Of a stretch of 64,000 nucleotides of DNA, positions 1 to 9,480 are shown piece after piece. Each line of letters opens with the position of its first letter. The stretch's first letter is position 1. A program made the position numbers and the translations under genes. Source of the DNA: Limnovirga soli (GTDB lineage Bacteria > Bacteroidota > Bacteroidia > Chitinophagales > Chitinophagaceae); assembly GCF_013106755.1 (NCBI RefSeq), contig NZ_WHPF01000004.1:372001-436000 (forward strand), read 5' to 3'. The notes beneath the pieces are model-generated. The model was not told the DNA's origin, searched no databases, and saw only the letters and a program-made list of their open reading frames with translations.

Positions 1-2
1 CA

Positions 3-497
3 ACTGTACAGGAAGTAATTTGGGATGAATACTATAAATCAGGCCGGTTGGGTTCGTCATCTATGGTACGCTTTTTTTTAAGTGATGCTTTTTTATCATG
101 GGCCTGGTACCTTACCCTTGCAGCATTGGTTATTTATGTGTTATTCGAAATAAAAAGGCGGCAACGTATTATTCCTGTTATAGAACCACTACGCAACACC
201 ACTCTCGATTTTGTAGAAACCGTGTCATCAGTATATTATAGTCAGCATGATAATAACAGTATTGCCCGTAAAAAAGTGCAGTTTTGGTTCGATCATATCC
301 GCCGGCATTATTACCTGCCCACCACCCATACAGATGAAGTATTTGTACAACAATTGCATCGCAAAAGTGGTGCGCCATTGCCTTTAATACAATCTATACT
401 GGAACTGGTAAAAAAGGTAGAAATGCAACCGGTTGTAACAGACGATGTGTTGCTGGCTATAAGTAATAAAATAGATGAATTTTATACATTTTCCTAA
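3..497 (+). CDS. DUF4350-type membrane protein, C-terminal part (cut by window edge)
   Basis: The reading frame is open to the left edge, so this is the tail of a longer protein. The apparent TTG start at 48 is probably internal, because the upstream codons continue a plausible sequence (WDEYYKSGR). One transmembrane helix (WAWYLTLAALVIYVLF) is followed by a basic RRQR stretch and a cytoplasmic tail with VETVSSVYY, as in the C-terminal part of DUF4350 proteins. That family usually sits beside MoxR ATPases in Bacteroidota, and here moxR follows after 11 bp. The role of the family is not established; a membrane-associated module working with the MoxR chaperone is the usual inference. Confidence 0.75.
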   Translation, partial: TVQEVIWDEYYKSGRLGSSSMVRFFLSDAFLSWAWYLTLAALVIYVLFEIKRRQRIIPVIEPLRNTTLDFVETVSSVYYSQHDNNSIARKKVQFWFDHIRRHYYLPTTHTDEVFVQQLHRKSGAPLPLIQSILELVKKVEMQPVVTDDVLLAISNKIDEFYTFS

Positions 498-508
498 ACA
501 GAATAATT

Positions 509-1471
509 ATGGAAGAAATGACAAATGTGGCACAACTAAATGATGCAGTAGCAAATATTAAAACTGCCATTGGAAAGATAATAGTAGGGCAGGAGCGTAT
601 GGTTGAATTGCTGATTGCTGCCTTGCTGGCTGATGGCCATGTGCTAATTGAAGGTGTACCAGGTGTGGCCAAAACCCTTACGGCAAAATTACTGGCCCGT
701 TGTATTCAGGTACCATTTAGCCGCATACAATTTACCCCCGATCTTATGCCCAGCGATGTGATTGGCACTTCAGTGTTTAATCCCCAAAACGGTAGCTTTA
801 GTTTTAAGCAGGGCCCTGTATTCAGCAATATTGTGTTGATTGATGAGATAAACCGTTCTCCGGCTAAAACCCAGGCCGCTTTGTTCGAGGTAATGGAAGA
901 AAAGCAAATTACCTACGATGGTACCCGCTATACTATGCCGCAACCTTTTATGGTGCTGGCCACCCAAAACCCCGTTGAGCACGAAGGTACTTACCGTTTA
1001 CCCGAGGCTCAATTGGATAGATTTTTATTTAAAATAGAAGTAAAATACCCCACACCCGATGAGGAAGTAAAAATTTTGCAACTGGCCGATAAGGGCCTTA
1101 ACCAACATTATGAAGAAGCTGTTCAGCCAGTTTTAAATGGAAACGAAATCATCTATTTCAGGCAGTTGGTAAGCAATATTCATATCGAGGAAAAAGTGAT
1201 GCGCTATATAGCCAGTTTGGTGTACGAAACGCGCAATAATAAATCGCTTTTTCTGGGTGCCAGCCCACGGGCATCCGTGGCGGTTTTAAAATCGGCAAAA
1301 GCGATGGCCGCCATTAATGGCCGCGATTTTGTAAACCCCGATGATGTATTAAGCGTGTTGCATGCCGTACTTTGTCACCGCATTATTTTAACCCCCGAAA
1401 AAGAAATGGAAGGCGGTACACCGGCAGATGTAATATCCGACATTGCCAAAAAAATAGAAGTGCCGCGATAG
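509..1471 (+). CDS. MoxR-family AAA+ ATPase
   Basis: This 320-aa protein has the standard MoxR layout. Walker A is GVPGVAKT (residues 49-56), Walker B is VLIDEIN with Asp112-Glu113, sensor 1 is in LATQNP, and the C-terminal lid contains the GASPRAS motif. MoxR proteins are cytoplasmic ATP-driven chaperones that help assemble or activate partner proteins, often von Willebrand factor A proteins. The gene follows the DUF4350 gene by 11 bp and is surely in its operon. The DUF58 gene that normally follows moxR in this phylum is missing; an inverted pair of the dispersed repeat comes next instead. The specific client is unknown. Confidence 0.93.
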   Translation: MEEMTNVAQLNDAVANIKTAIGKIIVGQERMVELLIAALLADGHVLIEGVPGVAKTLTAKLLARCIQVPFSRIQFTPDLMPSDVIGTSVFNPQNGSFSFKQGPVFSNIVLIDEINRSPAKTQAALFEVMEEKQITYDGTRYTMPQPFMVLATQNPVEHEGTYRLPEAQLDRFLFKIEVKYPTPDEEVKILQLADKGLNQHYEEAVQPVLNGNEIIYFRQLVSNIHIEEKVMRYIASLVYETRNNKSLFLGASPRASVAVLKSAKAMAAINGRDFVNPDDVLSVLHAVLCHRIILTPEKEMEGGTPADVISDIAKKIEVPR

Positions 1472-1512
1472 GTTAATAAATATTTCGAGCCAGACTGTAA
1501 ACAAGCATGAAG

Positions 1513-1539
1513 CTTTACTTGCGTCGCACTCTTGTGCGG
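1513..1539 (+). repeat. Dispersed repeat, forward copy 1
   Basis: Core CTTGCGTCGCACTCTTGT, followed by the inner arm TTGGTAATGCATGCAGC. It forms an inward-facing inverted pair with 1649-1675, spanning 163 bp with no gene inside. Confidence 0.9.
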
Positions 1540-1648
1540 TTGGTAATGCATGCAGCAAATGGATTTTGATAAGTAATGCTTACGAGAGTACATTTATATG
1601 AGGTATTTTAAATTCCAACTCCTGCTTTATTGATGAGCAGTTTGATGG

Positions 1649-1675
1649 CGTACAAGAGTGCGACGCAAGTAAAGC
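1649..1675 (-). repeat. Dispersed repeat, reverse copy 1
   Basis: Reverse complement of the core (GTACAAGAGTGCGACGCAAG), followed by the outer arm ending TGCCCGGCTAATAA at about 1690-1704. Partner of the forward copy at 1513. Confidence 0.9.
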
Positions 1676-1857
1676 CCTATGATGCACTACTGCCCGGCTA
1701 ATAAATCTTTCTTCACTTTTTACTCCGCAAAGTTGTTGATCACTATTATTACTAAAATATATATCAATAAATTTTTAATGTTTTTTGTTTCCCTTTTTGC
1801 ATAATTTTCTACTAAGTAAGCGCATCTTTCATTTTCAACACCAAAACAATAATAACG

Positions 1858-2736
1858 ATGCTTAAGAAAATTTTAAAATGGACAGGCATTAGCATTGCAT
1901 GCCTGTTATTAATTGTGATTGCTTTTTATGCAGTAGCAGCTTATAATACCTCGCAAAGGGCCAACAAAGTGTATACGGTACAATTGCAAAAGTTAACCAT
2001 TCCCACCGATTCAGCCTCTTATGAAATGGGCCGCCATACGGCCAACGTAAGAGGTTGTTTAGAGTGCCATGGCAGCAACCTAGCAGGCAAAGCATTTTTA
2101 GATGAAACAACACCACTGGGTGTATTGTATGCTTCTAATTTAACCAATGGTAAGGGCGGCATTAATTATACTGATGAAGATTGGATAAGGGCATTACGTC
2201 ATGGCTTAAACAAAGAAAATAAATCGGTTTGGTTTATGCCAACAGATCATACCACCAGCCAGTTATCGAATAATGAATTAGCCGCATTGATAGGCTTTTT
2301 AAAGCAGCAGCCACCAGTAGATAATGTTGTTCCTCCACACGCATTAAAACCATTAGGTACGGTACTTACTTTTTTAGATAAATTTCCTTTGTTTCCTGCG
2401 GAAGAAATTGATCATAGCGCTACTTATGTGGATGAGGTAAAAGTAGAAGTAAGTGAAGCATATGGCAAATACCTGGCTATTAGTTGTTCTGGTTGTCATG
2501 GTCCAAATTATCTTGGTGGGCCTGGTACTGCACCCGGAGAGCCGGTTATTCCGAATCTTTCCTCAACCGGTAATTTGGGCAAATGGACTTCAGAAGAATT
2601 TATTGCAACCATTCGCACAGGCATAACACCAGAAGGCAGGCATTTAACTGATTTTATGCCATGGAAAGCTATGGCTAATGTAAATACAGATGTGGAATTA
2701 CAATCAATGTATCTATACCTGCATAATTATAAATAG
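1858..2736 (+). CDS. Diheme c-type cytochrome, membrane-anchored
   Basis: This 292-aa protein starts with an uncleaved-looking signal anchor (residues 8-28). It has two c-type haem sites, CLECH (Cys67, Cys70, His71) and CSGCH (Cys210, Cys213, His214), each in its own cytochrome-c domain. It should carry electrons in the periplasm, as cytochrome subunits paired with membrane dehydrogenases do, but no dehydrogenase gene is adjacent. Distal haem ligands are probably Met in the FMPTD and FMPW segments. The gene appears to be a single-gene unit: a repeat pair lies upstream and a strong terminator downstream. The partner enzyme is unknown. Confidence 0.88.
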   Translation: MLKKILKWTGISIACLLLIVIAFYAVAAYNTSQRANKVYTVQLQKLTIPTDSASYEMGRHTANVRGCLECHGSNLAGKAFLDETTPLGVLYASNLTNGKGGINYTDEDWIRALRHGLNKENKSVWFMPTDHTTSQLSNNELAALIGFLKQQPPVDNVVPPHALKPLGTVLTFLDKFPLFPAEEIDHSATYVDEVKVEVSEAYGKYLAISCSGCHGPNYLGGPGTAPGEPVIPNLSSTGNLGKWTSEEFIATIRTGITPEGRHLTDFMPWKAMANVNTDVELQSMYLYLHNYK

Positions 2737-2748
2737 TTGCATAATGCT

Positions 2749-2780
2749 AAAAAGCCCTTACTTCAGGTAAGGGCTTTTTT
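2749..2780 (+). terminator. Intrinsic terminator after the cytochrome gene
   Basis: A perfect 13-bp stem (AAAAAGCCCTTAC / GTAAGGGCTTTTT) closes a 4-nt loop and runs into T residues. The A-run on the left lets it also work in the opposite direction for the convergent ATPase gene. Confidence 0.9.
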
Positions 2781-2911
2781 TATAGTTTTATCCAAATAAT
2801 TAGAGGCAACTTAATTGTATAGGTAGTAAAGAACCCGGTAGTTGAATTGATGTTTTAAGCGCATATTTTAAGGTGCTATTATAGCTTTAGAAGCCTTGTT
2901 TTGAGAAAGGA

Positions 2912-5479
2912 TTAGCCAGGTTTTCGAACTGGTTTTTTTAAGAGCAGTTTTAATAATTCAATACAAAGTAAAGACGCTGCAGTTATTATAAGAATGGTTG
3001 ACATGGCTTTCCATTCCAAAGCGGTAGTTTTAAATATGGTTTGCAGCCAGGGTATATATAGAATTGCCAGCTGCAACCCAATAGTTAATAGAATGCTACC
3101 CCAAATGGCTTTGTTGGTAAACACACCCACAGAAAGTATAGAGTGAGTGTCTGATCTAACGGATAATGCATTTGCCAATTGAACAAAACATAAGGTGGTA
3201 AAAACCATAGTATGCTGTGTTTTTAGGTTATACCCTTGCTGCACTGCCCACCATTGCGTAAAAATGGATGCAATAGTAATTACAGCGGCTGTTAATACTA
3301 TTCGCTGCACGATGCCACCTGCAAAAAGGCTTTCTTTTGTGTTACGGGGTGGCCTGTTCATAATATCTTTTTCTGCTGGCTCTCCTACAAGCGCTAAACC
3401 GGGTAAGCCATCTGTTACCAAGTTAATCCAAAGAATATGTATGGGTAAAAGTGGAATGGCAAAACCAAGCAGGGGCGCTAAAAAAATGGTAAGTATTTCG
3501 CTAAGGTTGCAGGATAAAACATACAGTATAAATTTTCTGATATTCTCATAAATTCTCCTGCCTTCCAAAATCGCTTTAACAATGGTAGTAAAATTATCGT
3601 CCAGCAAAATCATGTCAGCAGCTTCTTTGGAAACATCGGTTCCTGTTATACCCATGGCTACACCAATATCAGCCTGTTGTAAAGAGGGGGCATCATTAAC
3701 GCCATCACCTGTCATCGCTACAAATTCGCCATTGGTTTGCAATGTTTTTACTATAGCTAATTTTTGAGCTGGCGTTACTCTGGCATATACGGATGTTTGG
3801 GTTACTATTTCACTTAATGCTTCAGGGGAAAGTGTTTCCAAATCGGCACCTGTTTTAACTCCCTGATGGTCTGCGGCTACCATGCCTAGGCGTATGGCAA
3901 TGGCAGTGGCAGTAAGTGCCTGATCGCCGGTAATCATTACTGTTTTAATGCCAGCGGTATTACATTCCTTAATTGCGTTTATTACTTCTTCTCTGGGTGG
4001 GTCTATCAAGGCCGTCATTCCTAAAAAATCAAGATCTTTTTCTATTTCTGCTGTAACATTTTCCGGTTTTTCATCAAATAATTTATAAGCAAAAAATAAT
4101 ACCCTCATTCCGTCTTTTGCCCAGGCTTCGTTTTTATCAACCCATGGTGTAATTTCATTTTTATAGGTTGTGCTTAATACTTCAATAATCTTAACAGGAG
4201 CACCTTTTACAAATAAAATCCATTTGCCGTCATGGGCATACAAAGTGCTCATCCGCATTCTGTTTGAATCAAAGGGTAACTTAGCCAGAAAGGGAAATGT
4301 TTTATCAGTTTCCTCTTTTGAATGACCATTATCTAATGCATATTTTACCAGCGCAGTTTCAGTAGCATCTCCCAAAAGCCCCTCGTCAACTGAAAACCTG
4401 ACTTCATTGTTTAGCAACATATTATCTAATAACAAATCTTTTTTATCTGGTAGGGCTTCTAACTTTTCAACCGTCATTTTATTTTGGGTAAGGGTGCCGG
4501 TTTTATCACTGCAGATATAAGTAACTGACCCCAATGTTTCTACAGCTGGCAATTTGCGCATCAATGCTTTTTGCAATACCATTCTTCTTGCACCTTGTGC
4601 AAGGGCAATGGTAATAACGGCTGGCAAGGCTTCAGGTAATGCGGCAACAGCCAAAGAAAGCGAGGTAAGAAACATTTGAAAGGTGGGTTCGCCACGCCAC
4701 AAACCAATGCCAAATACAATAGCGCAAATCACCACCACCACAATAGCCAGTTGTTTACTAAATACTGCAAGCCTCTTTTGTAATGGCGTTTTTTGGTCAG
4801 CCGAATCTAATAGCCCGGCAATTTTACCCAATTCGGTTTGCATGCCAATAGCGGTTACCATGGCTTTTGCAGTACCGTTACTAACTATCGTACCCTTAAA
4901 AACCATATTTTGTTGATCCCCCGCTACCAGGTTTTCTTTATCAATAGGGTCAGTTGTTTTTTCAACGGCATTGCTTTCTCCTGTTAAAGAGGCTTCATCT
5001 GTTTTTAATGCATGTATTTCCAATAACCTTGCATCTGCCGGCACAATATCTCCGGCTTCTAATAAAATAATATCGCCGGGTACTATCAATGTTGCTTCAA
5101 TTTTGCCGGGAATATTGTTACGCAGCACCATTGCAAAAGGTGGTGCCATTTCCTGTAATAGTCGTACAGATTTTGCAGCATTATACTCTTGCGAATAACC
5201 CATCCACGCATTGCCCAAAATTATTGCCAATATCACATACGCATCAGTATGTTCCCCAACAAAAAATGAAATAACGGCAGCTAATAGCAGTATTATGATC
5301 ATCACATCTGTAAACTGGCTTAGGAGTATGGATAATTTGCTTTTTTGTTTGGCAGCTTGTAGCGTATTACTGCCAAATGTTGTTTGGGCAATAGCCACTG
5401 CTTCGGTAGTTAAACCGGTTACAGATGAATGTAATTGAGTAAGGGCGCTTTCTTTACTAAGCTGGTAGAATGTAGGCAT
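2912..5479 (-). CDS. P-type cation-transporting ATPase (Ca2+-ATPase-like, type II)
   Basis: This 855-aa protein has the full P-type layout. An N-terminal cation-ATPase domain starts near residue 5. The actuator loop carries TGES (166-169), TM4 has PEALPA (282-287) as in type IIA pumps, the phosphorylated Asp325 lies in DKTGTLT, and the hinge motif is GDGVNDAP. Four C-terminal helices follow. The family pumps Ca2+, or Mn2+ in PMR1-like members, out of the cytoplasm using ATP. Sequence alone does not decide the ion. The gene stands alone on the minus strand, convergent with the cytochrome gene, and its length is normal. Confidence 0.92.
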   Translation of the reverse strand: MPTFYQLSKESALTQLHSSVTGLTTEAVAIAQTTFGSNTLQAAKQKSKLSILLSQFTDVMIIILLLAAVISFFVGEHTDAYVILAIILGNAWMGYSQEYNAAKSVRLLQEMAPPFAMVLRNNIPGKIEATLIVPGDIILLEAGDIVPADARLLEIHALKTDEASLTGESNAVEKTTDPIDKENLVAGDQQNMVFKGTIVSNGTAKAMVTAIGMQTELGKIAGLLDSADQKTPLQKRLAVFSKQLAIVVVVICAIVFGIGLWRGEPTFQMFLTSLSLAVAALPEALPAVITIALAQGARRMVLQKALMRKLPAVETLGSVTYICSDKTGTLTQNKMTVEKLEALPDKKDLLLDNMLLNNEVRFSVDEGLLGDATETALVKYALDNGHSKEETDKTFPFLAKLPFDSNRMRMSTLYAHDGKWILFVKGAPVKIIEVLSTTYKNEITPWVDKNEAWAKDGMRVLFFAYKLFDEKPENVTAEIEKDLDFLGMTALIDPPREEVINAIKECNTAGIKTVMITGDQALTATAIAIRLGMVAADHQGVKTGADLETLSPEALSEIVTQTSVYARVTPAQKLAIVKTLQTNGEFVAMTGDGVNDAPSLQQADIGVAMGITGTDVSKEAADMILLDDNFTTIVKAILEGRRIYENIRKFILYVLSCNLSEILTIFLAPLLGFAIPLLPIHILWINLVTDGLPGLALVGEPAEKDIMNRPPRNTKESLFAGGIVQRIVLTAAVITIASIFTQWWAVQQGYNLKTQHTMVFTTLCFVQLANALSVRSDTHSILSVGVFTNKAIWGSILLTIGLQLAILYIPWLQTIFKTTALEWKAMSTILIITAASLLCIELLKLLLKKPVRKPG

Positions 5480-5711
5480 AGGTTACTATATCCTATAAAG
5501 GTAGCTTTTGTTTGGCTCCCGTTCTTAACTGTTCTTCAAAGCCACTTTAATAGCGGCTGCCTGCAAAAAAAATGCCCTCAATTGTTTTCAATTAAAAGCA
5601 AATTTTTTACTTAGGTATATCCCAATTTCTTGAGAATTGATGTGCATTTTGTTTGAGTAAAAAGAACAGATGAGGCTTTTCCTATAACTTTATTTTGAAA
5701 GGGAGTTTAAC

Positions 5712-5951
5712 TCAAAATCCCAGATCTGCCGGCGGAAATAAAACCTCACCTGTGCTGCTGTCAGTTATGGTAATGGCACACTGAGGGCATTGTTCCGCTG
5801 TTTGAATAATGGTGGCTGCATCAGCTTTGGCAGCATCTATTATGGTGGATTGCCCATTTGCATTTAATGTGAAAACACCCGGCAAGAAATATACACATAA
5901 CTGAGCGCCCACACAACGATTGTGATTCACTTCTATTTTTACCTGTGCCAT
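5712..5951 (-). CDS. Small [3Fe-4S]-type ferredoxin
   Basis: This 79-aa ferredoxin has the spaced pattern C-x5-C (CVGAQLC) near the N terminus and CPQCAI towards the C terminus. The missing second cysteine of a normal CxxCxxC motif is typical of single-cluster [3Fe-4S] ferredoxins that serve bacterial cytochromes P450. Its gene ends the P450 operon, 6 bp after the P450 stop codon, so it is very probably the electron donor. No ferredoxin reductase gene lies nearby. Confidence 0.88.
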   Translation of the reverse strand: MAQVKIEVNHNRCVGAQLCVYFLPGVFTLNANGQSTIIDAAKADAATIIQTAEQCPQCAITITDSSTGEVLFPPADLGF

Positions 5952-5957
5952 AACAGT

Positions 5958-7187
5958 TTATATTTTTGCTTGAAAGGATATAGGTAACACTTTTAAGGCC
6001 CGGTGTACTACGGATGGGTAATAATCCAGTGCCGTTCCCTGCTGTAACACAGGACAACTTATACGCTTTACCAATCCTGCAAAAGCTTCTTCAACCTCCA
6101 GCCTTGCCAGTGAAGCGCCCAGGCAAACATGTATGCCATGCGCAAATGCAACATGCAGGTTGGGGTCTCTTGTTATGTCAAGTGTGTCTGGATTTGCAAA
6201 TTGTAATGGGTCCCGGTTGGCGCCTGAAAGGCTTACGAGCAGGCGCTCTCCCTGCTTTATTAGTTTATCACCAACCATCCAGTCTACCTTGGCCCATCGT
6301 ACAGTAGACTTTACTGAACCATCAAACCGTAAAAGCTCTTCTACACCTTTTTTTAATAAGGATGGGTTGCTACTTAGCATTTCCCATTGTTCGGGGTGTT
6401 GCATAAGGGCAAGCGTACCATTGGCAATCAGGTTCATGGTTGTTTCGTGACCACCAAAAATTAACAGCACGCAGGTAGCCAATACATCATTATAAGTAAT
6501 TTGTCCTGCTTCCTCGGCAGATATCAGCAGACTTATCAGGTCAATACCCGGATGCTCTCTTCGGTGTTCTATTATTGGGGTAATATATTCTACCAGGGCA
6601 TTTATACCTTCACAGGCAATTTCACGCCGGCGGGGTTCATCAGCTTTAATAAAAAAGAAAACACCTATTTTTTCCGACCATTCTTTTATTTTATCCCGGT
6701 CAAGATCTGGTGCGCCTATTAATTCCAATATAACCGACATAGGCACTTCATAGGCAAAATCATGTATCAACTCCATTTTGCCGCTGTCAATTACTTTGTC
6801 CAGTGTTTTTTGAACAATTTTTCTCACCATGGGCCGGTAACGTTCAATGGCTACAGGCGTAAATAATTTATTTAGTAACATACGTAATACCGTATGATCC
6901 GGCGGGTCGCGAAATACCATCCAATATTTTAAAATGCGGAAAATAGGTGCTATAGATTCCTGCTCTTCCTGCGTTAATTCTGCTTCCAGATACCCCATAC
7001 GGTCCGACGAGAAATGTTCAGCATCTCTTAATACATCTACCACTTCCTTATAACCTGTAAGTACCCAGCCTTTCCAGCGTTCATTCCAATGTATTTTTTC
7101 TGTGTTGCGCAGGTTATGGTAATAGGCATGCGGATTGGCAATAACTGCGGGAGCCATCAGGTCGTCGTTTAATACAGTTGCATTCAT
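5958..7187 (-). CDS. Cytochrome P450
   Basis: This roughly 409-aa soluble P450 has the I-helix oxygen-activation motif GGHETT, the K-helix ExxR in EELLRF, and the haem-binding loop FAHGIHVCLG with the Cys ligand near residue 355. Start choice: an upstream in-frame ATG at 7238 adds 17 residues that do not look like P450 sequence, so I prefer the ATG at 7187. The enzyme would hydroxylate a small hydrophobic substrate in the cytoplasm, using electrons from the co-transcribed ferredoxin. The substrate cannot be predicted, since no biosynthetic cluster surrounds it. Confidence 0.93.
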   Translation of the reverse strand: MNATVLNDDLMAPAVIANPHAYYHNLRNTEKIHWNERWKGWVLTGYKEVVDVLRDAEHFSSDRMGYLEAELTQEEQESIAPIFRILKYWMVFRDPPDHTVLRMLLNKLFTPVAIERYRPMVRKIVQKTLDKVIDSGKMELIHDFAYEVPMSVILELIGAPDLDRDKIKEWSEKIGVFFFIKADEPRRREIACEGINALVEYITPIIEHRREHPGIDLISLLISAEEAGQITYNDVLATCVLLIFGGHETTMNLIANGTLALMQHPEQWEMLSSNPSLLKKGVEELLRFDGSVKSTVRWAKVDWMVGDKLIKQGERLLVSLSGANRDPLQFANPDTLDITRDPNLHVAFAHGIHVCLGASLARLEVEEAFAGLVKRISCPVLQQGTALDYYPSVVHRALKVLPISFQAKI

Positions 7188-7314
7188 GTGTGCTTTATTA
7201 GGTAGAACAAAGTTGCCTGCTTTGTAAAACGCAAACAATGATTACTGTCATGTTTAATACAAATTGTGGTTCAGACTAATTGTTTTATGGGCCCTGCAGT
7301 TGAATGCCACTGCA

Positions 7315-7342
7315 GCTTTACTTGCGTCGCACACTTGTACGG
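7315..7342 (+). repeat. Dispersed repeat, forward copy 2
   Basis: Core in the CACACTT form. Pairs with the reverse copy at 7483 (189 bp overall). The two partners share the same T-to-A variant. The gap lies between two minus-strand genes, unlike pair 1, so repeat orientation does not follow transcription. Confidence 0.9.
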
Positions 7343-7482
7343 CAACAAATTGTTCGGCTTATAAACAGCCGGGTAGAGGTGAAATAAAAAACGGGTTAGC
7401 ATGTTCTAACCCGTTATATTTTTAAATAAATAGACTGTACTACCAATTCTAAAAATGCATTTTGCTGCATAGCATTACCAAG

Positions 7483-7503
7483 CGTACAAGTGTGCGACGC
7501 AAG
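7483..7503 (-). repeat. Dispersed repeat, reverse copy 2
   Basis: Core CGTACAAGTGTGCGACGCAA. The inner arm GCTGCATAGCATTACCAA lies at 7464-7481. AGCAT at 7471-7475 can pair with ATGCT at 7505-7509. Confidence 0.9.
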
Positions 7504-7551
7504 AATGCTGCTACTTGATTTTAGTTGGGTTAATAACCTGCATTTTAGCCA

Positions 7552-9462
7552 CTATTTTTTTGCTGCCAAAGAATTAATCCATGCAGCAATTTTTCGGGCA
7601 TCGCTGGCGGGTACATTGGGCATTGGTGCCATGGGCGTAGCATAATCAGGCCAGTTTTTTGGTTGTGGATTTTTTATTAACTGTAATATTTTATCAATAG
7701 AATACTGCCTTTTTGCAATATCAATAAAGCCTGGTCCCACCTGCTTTTTATCAGGATTATGGCAGGCAACGCAAGTATATTTTACCAGCAATGGTTTTAT
7801 TTGAGCATAGGTATATACCCCGTTTACAGCAGTTGTATTACTGATGGTTTTGGCAGTGTTTTTGGTGCTAACTTCTGCCATAGATAGTTTGCTGCCTTCG
7901 GGAATATTGTTCAGCGTATAATAACAACTGGGGTGTACCAGCGAATACTTGTTTTCCATGTCGCGTATGCCTTCCAACGTAATATGATGAATATAGTTTT
8001 TACGCAGGTTGCCAACAATTATTCTTGCAGTTAAACCATCGGCAGATACTTTAACACCTTTGATAGGGCATTTTTCTGTGTTAACCATTGGGCTGCCATA
8101 TACCGATTGGTATTTGTAAATAAAACTTTCAATAGTATAGGAAGAAAGGTCTTCTGCATATTTTTTGTCAACCGGTTTGGTAAAGCTAATTTCAAAACCA
8201 TCGGGCATGGCTTTTACAGTGCGCATTTCAAAAGGTACCTGATTGTTCCAGAACAGGCGTTGCAAGCCTTGGTTGGCATCGCCGGCCGAGCCCCAGCCGC
8301 GGTTGGTTTCGCCAACATATAAAGAACCTTCGTTGCCCCAGGTTAAACGTACAATGCCTGACTGAAATCCGCTTCTAAAATCCCATGCACAACCCTGCAT
8401 TTCACCATTTACTTTCTCCATAAAAACCCGCATAATTTTGCTTTGTCCCTGATCGCCCACCAGTAGTTGCTCCTCAAATGGGCCAAAAACGCCTTTAGGT
8501 ATTTTTACAATTTCTGAATTGGAAATGCCGTAAATACCATGTGGTAGCCAAACTGCAGGTAATTGTAATTGAGGAATTACCGATTTGATCTGATACTCGG
8601 TAGCAAATTTTTCGTTTACAATATTTTGAGGTTTTACCGCCTGGTTGTTAGCATCAAACTCCAGTCTTGGATTTACATATTTGTAAACCTCTTCTGTGGT
8701 TAGGTGTAGGGGAGAGTTGGGCAATCCAGTCCAACGCAAACCTCCCGGATGGCCGGTAAATGCACCTTTTTTTATAGGCATTAAACTACCCGATCCAACC
8801 CAGTCTCCCTGGTTATCGGTATACCATAATTCACCATCAATCATACTAATACCGCAGGGGGAACGCATACCGGTGGCCCAAGGTTCCATAGTGCCGTCTT
8901 CAAAAATATGAAGTGTCCAGCCACGCCATGGTACAAAGCTTTGGGCATGCCACCATACATCGGGGAAGCCCAGATTAAGGGTTACAAAGAAAGAACCATC
9001 GGGGGCAATTTTTGGTCCGAAACTATATTCATGGTAATTGCCCGATAAAGGCCAGGCATAAATGGTTTCAAACACATCTGCTTTGCCATCCATATTAGAA
9101 TCGTATAAGCGGGTTAGTTCGCCTCTTTGCACAACATAGAGAGAGCCATTTTTATAGGCTACTCCCAGTACCTCATGCAGGCCACTGGCAAATTTTCTAA
9201 AATAGGGTTTAGCGCTGGAAGGATTTTCTACAATAAAAATATCGCCCCGGCGGGTAGTTACTGCAATGTCGCCATTGGGTAAAGTGCATAAGCCGCCAAC
9301 TTCGAGTATAGTACCTTCAGGAGAACTTACCTTGGCTATTTTAAAGAAATCTTCTTCTTTGGCCGATTCCTGTGCATAGGCAATATTCATTGCCAATGCC
9401 AAAGTGCACAATAGCAAAGCGGCTGGAATATGTTGGGAAAAATATGTGATCAATGATTTCAT
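7552..9462 (-). CDS. Secreted beta-propeller dehydrogenase-like protein with C-terminal cytochrome c domain
   Basis: This 636-aa exported protein has a signal peptide cleaved near AYAQE (about residue 30). A large beta-propeller region resembles PQQ-dependent sugar dehydrogenases (GGLCTLPNGDIAVTTRRGDI). A C-terminal single-haem cytochrome c domain carries CVACH near residue 563. It follows the DUF1080 gene after 18 bp, so the two form an operon. Such pairs are common in Bacteroidota and Planctomycetota and are linked to oxidation and cleavage of sugars or glycosides in the periplasm. The substrate is inferred only from the family; PQQ binding is not proven by the residues I can see. Confidence 0.8.
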   Translation of the reverse strand: MKSLITYFSQHIPAALLLCTLALAMNIAYAQESAKEEDFFKIAKVSSPEGTILEVGGLCTLPNGDIAVTTRRGDIFIVENPSSAKPYFRKFASGLHEVLGVAYKNGSLYVVQRGELTRLYDSNMDGKADVFETIYAWPLSGNYHEYSFGPKIAPDGSFFVTLNLGFPDVWWHAQSFVPWRGWTLHIFEDGTMEPWATGMRSPCGISMIDGELWYTDNQGDWVGSGSLMPIKKGAFTGHPGGLRWTGLPNSPLHLTTEEVYKYVNPRLEFDANNQAVKPQNIVNEKFATEYQIKSVIPQLQLPAVWLPHGIYGISNSEIVKIPKGVFGPFEEQLLVGDQGQSKIMRVFMEKVNGEMQGCAWDFRSGFQSGIVRLTWGNEGSLYVGETNRGWGSAGDANQGLQRLFWNNQVPFEMRTVKAMPDGFEISFTKPVDKKYAEDLSSYTIESFIYKYQSVYGSPMVNTEKCPIKGVKVSADGLTARIIVGNLRKNYIHHITLEGIRDMENKYSLVHPSCYYTLNNIPEGSKLSMAEVSTKNTAKTISNTTAVNGVYTYAQIKPLLVKYTCVACHNPDKKQVGPGFIDIAKRQYSIDKILQLIKNPQPKNWPDYATPMAPMPNVPASDARKIAAWINSLAAKK

Positions 9463-9480
9463 AACAACTGATAATAAAAT

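Larger units (their letters stand above)
1472..1857. other. Intergenic gap holding a short inverted repeat pair
   Basis: This 386-bp gap contains no convincing gene. It holds a forward and a reverse copy of the dispersed repeat (1513-1539 and 1649-1675). The AT-rich final 150 bp presumably carries the promoter of the cytochrome gene, but I see no exact TAnnTTTG box. Confidence 0.6.
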
